A stretch of DNA of 64,000 bases from Sthenelais limicola (GCA_942159475.1 OW804096.1:138507972-138571971), one strand, 5' to 3'. Shown: positions 11,187 through 24,100, counted from the first letter of the stretch. A program made the numbers and translations. The notes: generated by a model from the letters alone, not told the origin.

Positions 11187-12481
11187 TTGAGACTCAATTA
11201 TGAGTATGGGAGAGATCAGCAGAGAGGGGAAATGCCCATTTGAATATTGTGCATAAATTGCCATTAATGAGCTGCAACTATAATTATACCAGAAACCAAG
11301 GAGCTCGGGGCGGAATCGATCATCACAAACCTCATTTCCGACCAAATTACTTGGTTTGGTTTGTTTTTTGTTGATATGTGATATTACAGACGTTTCCTCT
11401 TTTTTTGCACATATTACGCGTAGCCATAATACATTACTAAGAGACCTTTTCCTATTACCAACCAGATATTCCTATTCCTGAAACAAATAGTTTCATGGCA
11501 CCAACTATTTCTTTGTTACTGAGATCTTTTCTCCCATTACAAAGAGTTTTATAGATATAACCTGATGAGAATGTGGTACAAGGGACACTATTGCACTGTC
11601 CAAGATGTTTGTTTTTTTGTGGCCCACGAGCCAATAGGTGAGTGGGTTTAGTAGTGTCCCGAGTACTACATTCAAATTTAGGTTCTATATTTACTCCCAC
11701 GTTGATATGCTTACCTTATATCGCTATGTTTACTGGGGACAGGAAGTCATACCACACGCGTTGAACTGGTGCAAATTGCCACACTACTCCCGTTCATACA
11801 AATAGCATGTGGTACATATAACAATATGGAGTAATTACTATTAGCATTGCCCTATTACCTATGATCTGTGTCATCTGCTGTTATGACACATAGCAGTTGC
11901 TTTTATTGAAATATGGCAGTTAGGACTGCTGCTTTTTCACTTCTTTTTTAATCGTCATGGGTAGACTTGCGCACCTTGATTATTTTAATAACCTAAATAA
12001 TATCAATATATACAAATAAATACAATTTGTCCACACATTTATCTTGGGCATTACCTACATAAAAATGATTAAACTAATTATTCTTTAACAGAAATGAAAT
12101 GTATCATATAATAACCAACTTCACTTTGGTCGGATTTCTGGTCTATGAGTACAGCCTAGGGGACTCAGTGCTAGTCTACAGGCCACTACTCAGACACCAC
12201 ATAGTAGTATATGAAAATGAGCAACTGACTCTGGCATAAGAAAGATGTCTTTGTGGATATCTCTGAGAGAGAAAGAAAATCCCAAATCCAAGAAAGTATC
12301 TCTTTGGTTATTAGGATATCCATAAGTCATGTTGATTATGTGTTGGAATATCTTAGAAAGGGAAAATTACATTTGAAAAAGAAAAATATTGGATGTTTGG
12401 ATATTTACTATGACACATTTTTATCCTGACGGTTTGGGGACAAAACAACATACTACCATTAACTAAGCTAAACAACAAATT
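11187..12481. other. unassigned intergenic sequence
   Basis: No gene or repeat recognised in 1.3 kb. ORFs are short and overlap on both strands. Confidence 0.5.
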
Positions 12482-12626
12482 AGACAGATTTATTGAATGA
12501 ATATAATACAGAATATATTCAGATATACCTAGTATTCATCAATTTTTCTCACTCTATTCTAGCAGAATTTGACAGATGTGTATTACGGTAGATTGTTCAT
12601 TTTCTGAAAATCTGACCCATATATTG
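12482..12626 (-). mobile_element. RepB MITE, left-truncated
   Basis: Only the second half is present, from AGACAGATTTATTGAATGAA to TGAAAATCTGACCCATATA. Confidence 0.75.
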
Positions 12627-12844
12627 TGTCCTAACCCATTGTACCACTGGCAATTCTCCAAACACTATTGTTTGATGGCTATTTTCATAGGATTAAATCC
12701 TACAGATACGATCTGATTTACTTTCTATGTTTCTCCCACCTCAAGGTCACACTCGTGTAGTGTGGTTATTCCCATATCAGGTTGAAGGCTCTTTGTATTG
12801 TCAAACCTATTTTCCTGTATTTCTTATACTCGAAATAACGATGA

Positions 12845-13462
12845 TTTATATATATAGAGAGAATGGGACGAGCCGGCAATAATCGAAAATTTATAGGACG
12901 AGATTCGTCCACATAAGCACGATGCCGTAGGCAGAGTGCTTATGTGGACGAATCAAGTCCTATAAATTTTCGATTATTGCCAGCGAGTTCCATTCTATAT
13001 TTATTATATGTGCATAAAATTTGATCATATGTTATCAGATATCACTGAAAAAATATTAAAGAAGTCTCAGAGACCCCCACTGCCCCGCTGACAGCCCCAC
13101 TGACAGCCCCGTTATTAGCCATGCAAGTTATATTGTTGACTTAAAACGTTCATATCGCAGCCATTTCTTGAGCTACATTAATAAAACTTATATCATTCAA
13201 TAGAGAATTTAATGCTCTATTTAATGATGGGATTGTTATTATGTATTCCTCTAATCATAGTACCAGAATCACGGGTGGATTACCGATCGCGGGGATTTGT
13301 TTACATCCTTTGCGGGGACTTGTTTACATCCATTGCTCCGCGAAGCATATAAACAGAGCTATTTTTAGACAACTACATTCATATAGGACACGTCCTATAT
13401 GACTATTTTTATAGCACCCCACTTATAGCACTTCTCATATAGCATGCGCGTATAATAAAATA
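12845..13462. mobile_element. RepD, copy 2
   Basis: Collinear with 4545-5035. Shared blocks include AATCGAAAATTTATAGGAC, GGATTACCGATCGCGGGGAT and ATATAGCATGCGCGTATAAT. It starts with a long hairpin that copy 1 lacks, and has lost the left arm with the GATATC array. Confidence 0.75.
12861..12995. repeat. 60-bp-arm hairpin
   Basis: 12861-12920 (GAATGGGACGAGCCGGCAAT...) is nearly the perfect reverse complement of 12936-12995 (...TTGCCAGCGAGTTCCATTC), with a 15-nt loop. Copy 1 of RepD has only the first arm (about 4559-4618). Confidence 0.9.
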
Positions 13463-13887
13463 AGCTATTAAATTACTACATGTATCATCCCATTTGACGG
13501 TCAAACTGGGGCCATTTGAAAACCCTGCAGTGACTGGAAATGCCTCCCAATATCAATAGAACCTTCTTTTTAAACAAAGAGAAGAAATGTAGCAGTTTAT
13601 GAGCATTTATTATACATGCATTGCTCTGAAAACAACGTATCTAGAGTGATTTAAGCATAGTGCGTATTTCACTAGTGATTTACGTGGAGTTGTCATGGCA
13701 ACCAATCTGTTTTTTTTATTAGGATTACCGGTAAAATTCAAATTTATGACTCAATCTTTTTCTATTTTCATGATTAAAAGTATGTATAATAAATCTCGTT
13801 GGTTTCAGTCACTTAGAATATTGTACTCGTTGCTACGCAACTCGTGCAATATTCACGCTCCTTCAACCAACTCGTTAGTTAACCTGT
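13463..13887. other. unassigned intergenic sequence
   Basis: Nothing recognised. A 177-codon ORF starting here is mostly translated RepB and is not a gene. Confidence 0.5.
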
Positions 13888-14135
13888 ATATGGGTCAGAT
13901 TTTCAAAAAATGTACAATTGGCAACTCTACACATTTAGTAAATTCTGCTAAATTAGGCTGGAAAATGATGAATAACAGGTATAATTTGAGTATATTTGGT
14001 ATCGCATTGATTCAAAGTATCAGTTCTGTTATGTTAAACTGCATTTTGAAGCTCATTTTTGTCTTAAACGTGGGTTATTTGAGAGGATTAGTGAAGGCGA
14101 ATTGTACATTTTCTGACAATCTGGCCCACATATAC
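13888..14135 (+). mobile_element. RepB MITE
   Basis: TATGGGTCAGATTTTCAAAA to TTCTGACAATCTGGCCCACA, full length. Confidence 0.85.
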
Positions 14136-14332
14136 GGTGAGTTAATAATACTTTCTGTAATCGTTACCCGTGTTACGAATTTAGGTCGACGTCGGATCCA
14201 ACACAGGATCTTTATTTCCAAACACTAGACAACATAAGTATTTTTTCATCAGCATGGTTTACATCGAGATAACTTCTGTAATTCTCGTTACGTTTGCTTC
14301 CCTGCACTTGCTTTGATTTGAAAACGTTTTGT

Positions 14333-14494
14333 GCCAAGTCTTCGGAAAATGTACAATTGACAGATTTATTGAATGAATACAATAGAGAATACACCCAGAT
14401 ATACCTAGTATTTATCAATTTTCACTCTAATTTAGCAGAATTTGGGAGATGTGTAGAACTGTAGATTGTGCATTTTCTGAAAATCTGACCCTCG
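14333..14494 (-). mobile_element. RepB MITE, internally deleted
   Basis: Left end CAAGTCTTCGGAAAATGTAC is joined directly to the GACAGATTTATTGAATG block; the right end TGAAAATCTGACCC is intact. Confidence 0.75.
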
Positions 14495-14549
14495 AGATAA
14501 CTTCTGTAATTCTGCACTTGATTTGATTTGAAAACGTTTTTATGTCTTA

Positions 14550-14914
14550 TTAGGCCCAAAAAAAAATAGGTGTGTTTCCGATTTACCCCCCCCCCCCCCC
14601 TACCTAGAAAAACCTTACCCTACCTAAAAAAATTTGTACCATACCTGATTTTTTCCCCTTCATATCTTACTTTTTTTGGATTTTTTGACAAAAAAAACTT
14701 ATAAAAGCAGGAAAACGGGTTTTCCTAACCCAAAACTGTCAAAAAGCACATTTCCCATGTTCAAAACAACTATTGTTATGAAAAAGACATTTTTTTCAGT
14801 TCCTGGGAGGTGGTTTCCAAACAAAAAAAAATAACAAAAAAAAAAATTACCCCCCCCCCCAACCTAGTTTTCAGCCAGATAAATCGGAAACACACCTATT
14901 TTTTTTTTGGCCTT
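14550..14914 (+). mobile_element. RepF MITE, full length
   Basis: TTAGGCCC followed by an A-run and TAGGTGTGTTTCCGATTTA; the right end reads AAATCGGAAACACACCTA, a T-run and GGCCTTAG. The interior contains mononucleotide C, A and T tracts. Confidence 0.85.
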
Positions 14915-15202
14915 AGCAGGTACACCCTCTGGTTGAACCCATGTATTCGGCAGTATTCTGGTGTTCTTTTTACCCTTGTTATGCTTCTATACATTCTGTC
15001 TGTTTTATCTTTATATTTACATTTATACAGGCCTACATCAAATATCAGTTTCAATAATAGTATGATTACAATGTCACAATTCCAATATAGTTTGTAAGTA
15101 ATGTAAAGTAGTTTACGGTATGATTTATAATTCTCCGCTGTTGCACGCATATAGTAAGTCTCCTAACTTGAAGACATTGCAATGTTACTAGTGTCCTACT
15201 AT

Positions 15203-15454
15203 ATATAGGTCAGATTTTTAGAAAATGTACAATTAGCAGCTGTACACATTTAGAAGATGCTGCACATTTAAGCTGCAATTTGGTCAATACTAGGTAAATT
15301 CGAGTATATTCGGCATTGCATTGATTCTAGCGATCTGTTTGATTAGGTTGAACTGTATTTTAAACTTTACTTTCGCTTGAAATTTGAGTTATTTGAGAAG
15401 ATTGGTGAACTTGATTTGTACATTTTCTGAAAATATGACCCATATACCGATTGC
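15203..15454 (+). mobile_element. RepB MITE
   Basis: TATAGGTCAGATTTTTAGAA to CTGAAAATATGACCCATAT, full length. Confidence 0.85.
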
Positions 15455-15832
15455 ATATTCATAAAAGATGATACAATAACAAAGCCCATAACAATACCAC
15501 TGAAAATGCAGACACCGTAACTTCACCAAAAATAGCTCTATGAACCATGCCATTAATCGATGCTTATTAATATGAAATTGACAATTTTAATGACAATTTT
15601 AAGTTTGAATGAAATATTCATATATTAGGCGTACAGGTATCAATGAACACCTGCCAGTTATCGGGCTGGTAGATTTGTGCATGAATATTGTATAACATGC
15701 ATCGAACGCGCATGGGTGGTGGGATAGAGATGGAACCATCATGTCATAAACAATCAAATTCCTGCATACACTCCCATACTTTCTCCACACTTTTACATGA
15801 TGTCATAAACGCTTTTAAAATCCCATGTTGAA
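15455..15832. other. unassigned intergenic sequence
   Basis: No gene or repeat recognised. Confidence 0.5.
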
Positions 15833-16562
15833 TATGTTATGTGTTTCAGGAAAATGAGTCACAAGGAGCAAAATTGATGTTTTTCAAAGTGTTTTATTCA
15901 CAGGATCTCTTTGTACAAATGTTCTCATTTTTGATTATCTAATGCGTGTGTGAGTACGTGTACCAAATTTCAAGACAATTCAATTTCAATTTCAAGATTC
16001 AATATTATTCATACATTTCTATACTATAGAGTATATTTAGCTCATTATAAATTAATTAATGGTCTTAATTTAAAATAAGTGAGAGAGTCAAGACAAATAA
16101 GGAGACGATGAGAAGCGTAGATGCAGCACAAACGTGGGAGCCTATTTTATTTCAGCCCCTGAATTTATTAATAAATTCCAAAGAAAAAAAAATTCTCCAA
16201 GTTAAAGCTTTTTCTGGTCCAACACGCCCGAAAGTTCTGTACTCACTGCCGGTCGTGGCCTGTGAGTTCAAATATATATGCCCTGTGACGTCATAATTCG
16301 CTGCTGATCGATCGATGAGTGCCAATCAAATTTATATTCATATTATTAAAATAATATCTCCCGACTAGTAATTGTCCACCCAGAGATATTGCAATTTTTT
16401 TTCAAAAATAAAAATATCAAACTTTAAATATAGAAACACGTATTAGGCTCCTAGTGTTTACTATCATTGGAATCGGCTTGATCTCATCTTTTCCATTATG
16501 ATGATATCTCAAAATCCATTTTTTGCGACTAATGACTCATTTTACTGTAAAACATCACATAT
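15833..16562 (+). mobile_element. RepC MITE with internal insertion
   Basis: Left end TATGTTATGTGTTTCAGGAA, right end ACTGTAAAACATCACATATG. It is about 315 bp longer than the reference copy; roughly 15995-16330 is foreign and unassigned. Confidence 0.7.
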
Positions 16563-17027
16563 GTGGTTGTATATACCTGTTCTCTAATGATGGAACATGC
16601 ACAATCTTTTAAGATTTACTTACATGTTATACCAAGTATCACACTTTATAATGAGACCTACAATTTATAAACAATTTAAGATATTACCTATAATTATATC
16701 AACTGCTCCCTCCTTTATTCTCGAACGTAAAATCGGAAGCACTAACATGTCCATTTAAATGATTTAAGCTTCATGTGATGCTGATAGTTTTGAAATCCCA
16801 AATGTAGAATGGTTAGCAGTTGGGCCCACATGCAGGTATACATTCATACATGTATAAATATGCGTGCAGTCCATGCACAGACCTCTTCCCTAATGATAGC
16901 TCATCAATAAGTATGTACTGAGGACATATTATATAGTCAGGCATCACAGAGAGGTTTATCAGTCTACCTTGAGCACCACGAGATACCTCCCACATTAATC
17001 CGGTAAGTTCTGTCTCTGATTAATTAA
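16563..17027. other. unassigned intergenic sequence
   Basis: Nothing recognised. Confidence 0.5.
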
Positions 17028-17490
17028 TTGCGTTGTTTCAGGAAAATGTGTTGTCACAAGTCGCAAAATTGGTATTTTTCAATGTCATTTATTTACAAAA
17101 TCTCTTTGTTGGAATGTTCTCATCTTTTTTAATCCTTGAGGTCGCATATGGGTAAGATTTTCCCAAAATGTACAATTGCCAGCTCCACACATTTAGGAAA
17201 TTCTGCTAAATTAGGCTGGAAAATGATGAATACTGGGTATATTCAGTGTCGAATTGATTTATAGTATCAGTTCTGCTATGTTAAACTGTATTTTGAAACT
17301 CATTTCTGTTTTGAATTTGGGTTATTTGAGAGAATTAATGAAGGCGAATTGTACATTTTTAGAAAATCTGACCCACATAAATCGCATAAATACATAGCTT
17401 GGAATACATATTAAATGACCCAATGTTTACCACCATCGGAATCTACTTGATCTCATCTTTACAAATATGATGACATCTCAAAATAGAAAC
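17028..17490 (+). mobile_element. RepC fragment split by RepB
   Basis: RepC left half (GTTTCAGGAAAATGTGTTGT...) is interrupted at about 17147 and resumes after 17380 with TCGCATAAATACATAG and the TTGATCTCATC block. The extreme right end is lost. Confidence 0.65.
17147..17380 (+). mobile_element. RepB MITE nested in RepC
   Basis: ATGGGTAAGATTTTCCC to TAGAAAATCTGACCCACAT. It lies inside a RepC copy, so here RepB moved after RepC. Confidence 0.8.
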
Positions 17491-17942
17491 TGAGCACTGG
17501 GAGTTTTCATAGTCTTAAGACATGGCTGATCGATGTTTACTGGGTTTTTTAAATACAGTTTGGAGAATGTCGGTACGGAAGACGAGAGTGTTCATGTGAT
17601 GAAAAGTAAAATTCAGTTTTATTTTTAAAAAAGAAAATCATTTTCGTTTCCAAAATCATTGTGCATCACATTTAAATAATAAAATCACTTTCGATTCTCG
17701 TTTTGACTTTCGTTTCAAATTCACAGATCACTACTGGTATCGTTTTAATTTTCGTTTCAACATCACATGTCACTATCGTTTTGATTTCCGTTTTGACTTC
17801 CGAGATTTTAAACGAGACGAGATCTCATGAGATATCACTGGCAAAAATGGCGGCGCCTATGGGAGCCGCCATCTTGGATTGGTTATGCTTCTGTTCATGT
17901 TCCTGTTCTCTCTTCCTACTCCTGCCCCACCTCAACCTCCTC

Positions 17943-18398
17943 CAGGGTCGGTTTCGAGTGAAACACCGAGTGCACTAGGTGTCTCTAGGTGACCAACTGA
18001 ACATGTCCTAGTGCACTCGCTGGTGCACCCAGATGCCACTCGGGTGTGTTGGCTGGGGAGCGCTGGTGAACTGGTCACGCATGCGCACTTCATAACAACA
18101 ACTTGGCGGGGATATATTATCGCTCAATACATTGATTTATCTAACCAGAATATAACATGAATCTTACATTAATATCATACCAAATCATGTCTTTTAAGTA
18201 TATTTACAATATTAAATGTGATCGTGACACTTCTTAAATATGGGACACATGTCATGCATCCAATGTTATGATATCCGCTTGGTGACTCTCAGTGCACCAA
18301 CTTGCGTTCGGGTGACTGGTGGATGGCGCATGGGTGGATGGGTGCATGGGTGGATGGCGCATGAGCTCCACTCAGAGTGTCACTCGAAACCGACCCTG
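17943..18398. mobile_element. 456-bp element nested in the hAT-like element
   Basis: CAGGGTCGGTTTCGAGTG at 17943 is exactly inverted at the right end (CACTCGAAACCGACCCTG, ending 18398). CAGGG ends are common in hAT MITEs, but I could not find a convincing target duplication. Confidence 0.65.
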
Positions 18399-18562
18399 GG
18401 TGACTGAGGGAGTGTGTGTGTGTGTGTGGGGGGGGGGGGGAGAGGATGAGGACAGGAAGGTAGGAATGGGAGGAGGAAGAAGGAAGGGATCAAAGCAATG
18501 GAGGAAGAAAAGGAGAGGTGAAGGCAGGGGGGGGGGGATAAAAGAGGAGGGAGACAAACTTT

Positions 18563-18745
18563 TTTGTGACCAACTTTTTTTGCGACCAACTTTCTTTCGA
18601 CCGACTTTTTTACGACCAACGTTTTTTCGACCCAATTTTGTTTACGACCCAACTTTTTTTGCAACCGACTTTTTTTTGACCAACTTGTTTATGACCAATT
18701 TTTTTTCGACCCAACTTTTTTACAACCCAACTTTTTTTACGACTT
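18563..18745. repeat. GACCAACTTTTTTT tandem array
   Basis: About ten diverged units of roughly 18-20 bp, consensus TTTTTTnCGACCAACTT. The array creates long spurious ORFs on both strands. Confidence 0.8.
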
Positions 18746-19139
18746 TTTACGATTTTGTGCTCGAAATCTCGTGAGATCTCATCTCGTTTTAAGTCTCGTT
18801 CATAGATTTTCATTTCCATTTCAAGATGGAAATGAAAACGGAAATCAAATTCAAAACGGAAATGAAAACGCCTGTGTCTTTTGAAACATACTTTAAAACA
18901 AAAGGAATTTTAGTTTTTAAATGAGATGGAAAATGATTTTGAAATTCAAAATGATTTTGGAAATGAAAATGATTTTCTATTTAAAAAATGAAACTTTCCA
19001 TGTGTGAGCACTCTCGTCTTCCGTATGTCGGTAAGCCTTTGAACTTAAAGATTTAGTTAAATCCGATGAAGATTTTTCTTTTTCTTTTTAAAGACACCCA
19101 TGTGATTACGGTCTTAAAAATATAATGCTTTCAATCCAA

Positions 19140-19452
19140 TAGGGGAATTGCATGAATGTGCTACTGCGCATGTCAGTTACAATGCATGCAGGGAGGGATC
19201 CGGTCAGATTCCTTTTCTACAATTTAGCTACTTTTATAAGCGAAAATAAGCCGACGTTTTCTAACCAATATTGCAGCTTAATATTGTATGAATGGTCTAT
19301 CGACCCCAAATGCATGCTGGGAAATGGCTATTTACATGGGAACACTAATAGAAACATCTTTCTGGTCATAGAATATTTTCTCGAGCTTTTACTAAAACAT
19401 ACAACTCCCATAATTCCATGCGATCCAAGATGGTGTACATGCAAGTCCCCTA
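19140..19452 (-). mobile_element. RepA MITE, inverted
   Basis: TAGGGGAATTGCAT to ATGCAAGTCCCCTA, 313 bp. The interior matches RepA on the minus strand but is more diverged than the other copies. Confidence 0.75.
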
Positions 19453-19482
19453 TTAAATCTAGTCTTTTGATCACATGCTTAC

Positions 19483-19754
19483 ATGGGTCAGATTTTAAGA
19501 AAATGTACAATTGGCAGCTCTACACATTTAGTACATTCTGCTAAATTAGGCTGAAAATTATGAATACCAGTATAAATTAGGCTGAAAAATTATGAATACC
19601 AGGTATATCTGAATATATTTGGTATCGCATTGGTTTAAAGTATCAGTTCTGTTATGTTAAACTGCGTTTTGAAACTCATTTTTGTCTTAAATATGGGTTA
19701 TTTTAGAGGATTGGTGAAGGCGAATTGTACATTTTCTGAAAATCTGACCGACAT
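19483..19754 (+). mobile_element. RepB MITE with internal duplication
   Basis: ATGGGTCAGATTTTAAGAAA to TGAAAATCTGACCGACAT. A segment containing TTAGGCTGAAAA...ATGAATACCAG occurs twice in tandem near 19545-19605, making the copy longer than usual. Confidence 0.8.
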
Positions 19755-19977
19755 GTTAAAATGCTTACCAAAGGTTTTAGTGACGGGGGAAAGCTAGCCA
19801 TGATACCAGTCGGTTGTATTCAACAGATCACACGCTATTTCTGTTCAATGTTAAACTTCTATTTTATGGTAATTGGGAACCTACCCGCATGATACTCAAT
19901 CAAGCAGCCCTTGGTCAAGCAATGAGAGCAAACTATGTTGCTGACACACAGGAGAAATTTACTAATAACTGTGGGGT

Positions 19978-20850
19978 AGATTAGATTAGATTGAGTGGTA
20001 TTGGGGGGCGGAGGCGGGGGGGGCTTCTCCCAGTTATGAGGTGAATTTCATGAGCAGAGAGACTGATTAAAAGGAGGGTTGGTGGCAGGTCATTCGCGCT
20101 ATGTCATGAGCAAGGGGTGGGTGGGTGGGGGATATGTTAGACTGAGTGGTGTCAGACCATTCACTAAATGCTATAAGCTCGTGGGGTTGGGGGAGGGGCA
20201 GAGGGAGTGGTATCCAGGCATTCACCCAATGTTAAAATTAATAGGGGTGGGATGGGGCGGGTATCAGCTATTCCCACAATGTTATAAGCAGGGAGGTAGA
20301 TTAGAGGGAAAGGTATCAGGCCAATCACTCAATGTTATAAGCAGGGAGGTAGATTAGAGGGAAAGGTATCAGGCCAATCACTCAATGTTATGAGCAGGGA
20401 GGTAGATTAGAGGGAGTGGTATCAGGCCATTCATTCAATGTTATAAGCAGGGAGGTAGATTAGAGGGAGTGGTATCAGGCCAATCACTCAATGTTATGAG
20501 CAGGGAGGTAGATTAGAGGGAGTGGTATCAGGCCATTCATTCAATGTTATAAGCAGGGAGGTAGATTAGAGAGAGAGGTATCAGGCCATTCACTCAATGT
20601 TATGAGTAGGGAGGTAGATTAGAGGGAGTGGTATCAGGCCATTCACCCGATGTTATAAGCAGGGAGGTAGATTAGAGAGAGAGGTATCAGGCCATTCACT
20701 CAATGTTATGAGCAGGGAGGTAGATTAGAGGGAGTGGTATCAGGCCATTCACTCGATGTTATAAGCAGGGAAGTAAATTAGAGGGAAAGGTAACAGGCCA
20801 TTCACTCGATGTTATAAGCAGTTAGGTAGATACGAGGGACTGGTATCCGA
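19978..20850. repeat. 53-bp minisatellite upstream of the dehydrogenase
   Basis: From about 20279 to 20832 there are roughly ten head-to-tail 53-bp units (TGTTATAAGCAGGGAGGTAG, then ATTAGAGGGAGTGGTATCAG, then GCCATTCACTCAA). Degenerate units extend back to about 19978. The array ends about 75 bp before the first coding exon's apparent acceptor. Confidence 0.9.
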
Positions 20851-20924
20851 TGATATACCTGACTGTAAAATATAAAGGTTTTTTTTAAAATCACTATTTT
20901 ATATTTTATGTTATCTACATTCAG

Positions 20925-21140
20925 GGACCTCATTTGTCATCTTTGAAAGATCAATCCAGACAGAAATGCGTCGTGCGCAGATCACCGGAAGGGATGCCCC
21001 CCTGGAGGTGGTGGATGCTGAGTTATACCCTGTGCCACCAGAGGGGGTGCTGGTCAAGACTAGCTACGCTGGGCTGTGTCACACTGACCTCCACTTCCTC
21101 ATGGCTGATGACGTCATGCGCAAAAGAGTGGACACTCTTG
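20925..21140 (+). CDS. dehydrogenase exon 1 (5'UTR tail plus coding from 20966)
   Basis: AG acceptor-like site at 20923-20924, 41 nt of leader, ATG at 20966, donor GTCAGT at 21141. It encodes the N-terminus and the catalytic-zinc Cys38. It ends one base into the Gly59 codon. Confidence 0.88.
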
Positions 21141-24100
21141 GTCAGTATTTTTTTTTATTTTTTTTTTTATTTTTTCTTTAAAAAGTTTTATTCAGATTTC
21201 CTGCCATCGAGGCTCTTACAATTCTAATGACAAAATCTCCGCGTCCAGTATTTCTTCATTTCTTCTCTCTCCCTCCCCCCCCCCCCGCCAGGATTTCTTG
21301 ATTGATTACAGTAGATCTTTCTATCTGGAAATATTTTTTCCAGGTTTAAACCTGTCAATGAAAGTGCCAAGCTGAGTATTAATTCTCTCTTAAAATAATT
21401 TATGATGTAAACGCCTCCATAGTGTACGAGGCAGTCATCGCATCCCAGAAAACTGGGGATGAAAAATTCCAGAAGTGGAATATGGTGCTCAGGGACGAAG
21501 ATCCCTTACTAGCGTCAATGGATTGGAGCAACAGGTTTCGGATACCTTACGAGTGTACAGACGATGTCAGACTTCAGTCCCTCCAATTCAAAATACTTCA
21601 TAGGGCCATCACATGCAATGTTTATCTCCTACAAATACGAGTTAAAACATTTGACATCTGTAGTTACTGTGATGAAAGAGACTCGATAGACCACTTCTTT
21701 TTCGCTTGTAACAAGGTACGAGACCTGTGGGTCAATATCAGGGACAAGCTACTCGCGATTGGGGTCACACCAGATCTCTTGCGAGACTTCCTTACAAAGA
21801 CCACAGTCCTATTAGGAATGCCTAACACAAACCTGGTGGCCAATTTTGTGAACTTTGTTATCATATGTTCCAAGGCCTACATTCACAGAATGAGGCTTTT
21901 TAATAACAATAATGTGTCCTTTCAAAACCTGTATAATGAGATTAAAAGAAGATTCTATGTGCTATTAAAAGCCGGGAAGTATAATTCGCGGTCCCAGCGA
22001 AAATGTAGAGAGTGGAGTAAGCTCATAGACAAGTGGTAGATATATCAATATAATTACTTTTAATGTTTACTTTAGTAGACCCTTAGGGAAATCTGTGTTG
22101 ATTAAGAAATCTCGAATCAGTTATGTAACAGGTTCTAACCTAAACATCAAAGCTAGAGGCTCTGTGTGATTAAATAAGAGTAGCATCCTCGCTTGTCTTC
22201 CATCCACAGGTTCTTTCGTATAATATTGTACTTGGTAATTGGTAATTGTTCCACAGAAACAACAATAATTTTTTCTGTCATCATTGCTTTATTTTTCAGT
22301 GCTCACAGACGAGAAGGGCCTTTGTACATTAGTGTTAATCGCCCATGAATAGAGAAACAGAATTTGTTGACATATTGAATAAAGTGGTTTCAAAAAAAAA
22401 AAAAAAAAATAATTTCCTGTACATTGACACATCAACTCCATTGAATAGGGAGTGGTGGCAATATTCCAAGCCACCTGACAAATATTTTTAAAACTTCTTT
22501 TTAATTGAACATAGTTATACAGTAGGACATAACTATTTGTAAAACCAGTGCTGAGCCATGCTATTCTGTCTGACGCTGCCTCTATTGTGCATAAGTAACC
22601 TACAGAGCTAATTAATAAATATTCAAAGTAGTAATGAGAAACACCAAAACTTTGATAAAGACAAGTGGAGTGTAATATAGTGCTTTGAGGTGTTTTATTC
22701 AATAGGATACCGACGTTTACTGAACTAATTAATAAATGTTGCTATTGAAACAATTGAGTTTAAGTGGAGAAATTAACATAGAGATAATTATCAATTTCTC
22801 TTCTAAACTATAGTAATATACTGATACCTTTTCATATTGAGAGAATTCCCATAAAAACTTTTATGAGGTAATAGAGTAATTTTTCTGGAGCTCATTTTTA
22901 CATTCATAGCCTACACCATAAAATGGCCCCAATCATTTCACTCTCCCTTTACTGTTGTCAGATTTACCTCTGTTTTTCTGAATTCTGAATTAGATTCCTT
23001 GGTCATGACTATTAATAGATTAGCAGCCATTAAGGTTGCCCTCAAGGGGCGGGCTCAACTCAAACCCGCCTTAACTCACGAATCTGGCCAAAGTAGTTCT
23101 AAAGTTATATTAATCGCGATTAAAAACGTAAAGATTTTCTACAATGTCACATACGTAATATCCTGGGACCCAAAGAGAAAAGTTATATACAATTACATCA
23201 ATTTCGATCTATATTGATATTAAATGTATAATTTTAATTTATTTCATAAAATAAAATGATGATTTCAGGTGACAAGTACATGGGAGTGACGCCAGGGCAT
23301 GAAACTAGTGGCACCATCGTGGCGTTTGGAGAGAAGACTAAACCAGAAGATTACGGGCTCAAGATAGGAGACAGGGTCTGCGTCTATCCATGGCTAGGTA
23401 AGTCATTCTGGCACCAAGAGACAGGTCAATGCGTCAGAAAATATACACAATTGATTTGATTTCAATACGTTTTTATTTATTCTTTTCATACAGGTACATC
23501 TCCTTGATTTCTCCATATATGCCTCAGTATCCTGTGACACTACCTATTTTCATCATTTTTTATTTTTGTTGATAATGATACTGTAAAATATGAGGTGAAA
23601 GTTGTCATATTTTTGTGTTTTCATTGTTAGTCTCATTCAGACATACACCTGCCACGCCCCCTTCCGACAAGAAGGCTAATCAACTTTCTTACATCTCTGT
23701 GTGTTGCGTTGATTCATTTCTCGCTCAACTACTGACCCTAACTATTTCGGAGAATGACCCACAATTCTTCAATACATCACACATAGTATATTTATTTCCT
23801 AAGAAAAAGGTTTACAGTTTCTGCTATAAGCAGTTCTTCCAACCATCCCTGTGGGAAATATCATGAGAATACAACATAAACAGTGACAACTAGATTCATA
23901 ATACAGAGAATAGCTACTTAGGCACATAGCAGAAAAGTCTGCTCCTCCCAGGTATTCCACCTTACTGGGGTAGTTTGAATAGCACGTCAACGTGGCAAGA
24001 ACGCTTTATATGCGACAAAGGTGATCATCTATCTTGACATAGTCATGGATAGGTATAGTACATTTTATACAATAATGATACTCACTCATGGAGTGGTAAA

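Larger units (their letters stand above)
17575..19024. mobile_element. 1.45-kb hAT-like non-autonomous element
   Basis: The 20-bp ends ACGGAAGACGAGAGTGTTCA and (reverse complement) ACGGAAGACGAGAGTGCTCA match at 19 of 20 positions. They are bounded by a perfect 8-bp duplication ATGTCGGT at 17567-17574 and 19025-19032, a length typical of hAT elements. Long subterminal regions are purine/pyrimidine mirror-like (AAAATGATTTTG, GTTTTGATTTCC). It carries AAAATGGCGGC and GCCGCCATCTTGG (17844-17877). No transposase is seen. Confidence 0.85.

Noticed and set aside
13695..14228. 177-codon ORF and several others containing LNCILKLIF...GYLRGLVKANCTFSE
   Set aside because: The same peptide recurs wherever RepB is read in one frame (14.0, 45.9 and 56.7 kb). 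It is translated MITE, not a protein family.
18319..18774. 151-codon ORF with a repeated FLRPTFF-like pattern
   Set aside because: Product of the GACCAACTTTTTTT array inside a hAT-like element.
20260..20850. Regular repeat array considered as CRISPR
   Set aside because: 53-bp units are head-to-tail without unique spacers, and the context is an animal gene. It is a minisatellite.
20934..21227. 97-codon ORF overlapping dehydrogenase exon 1 in another frame
   Set aside because: Shadow frame; the zinc-ligand motif and splice phase fit only the frame starting at 20966.
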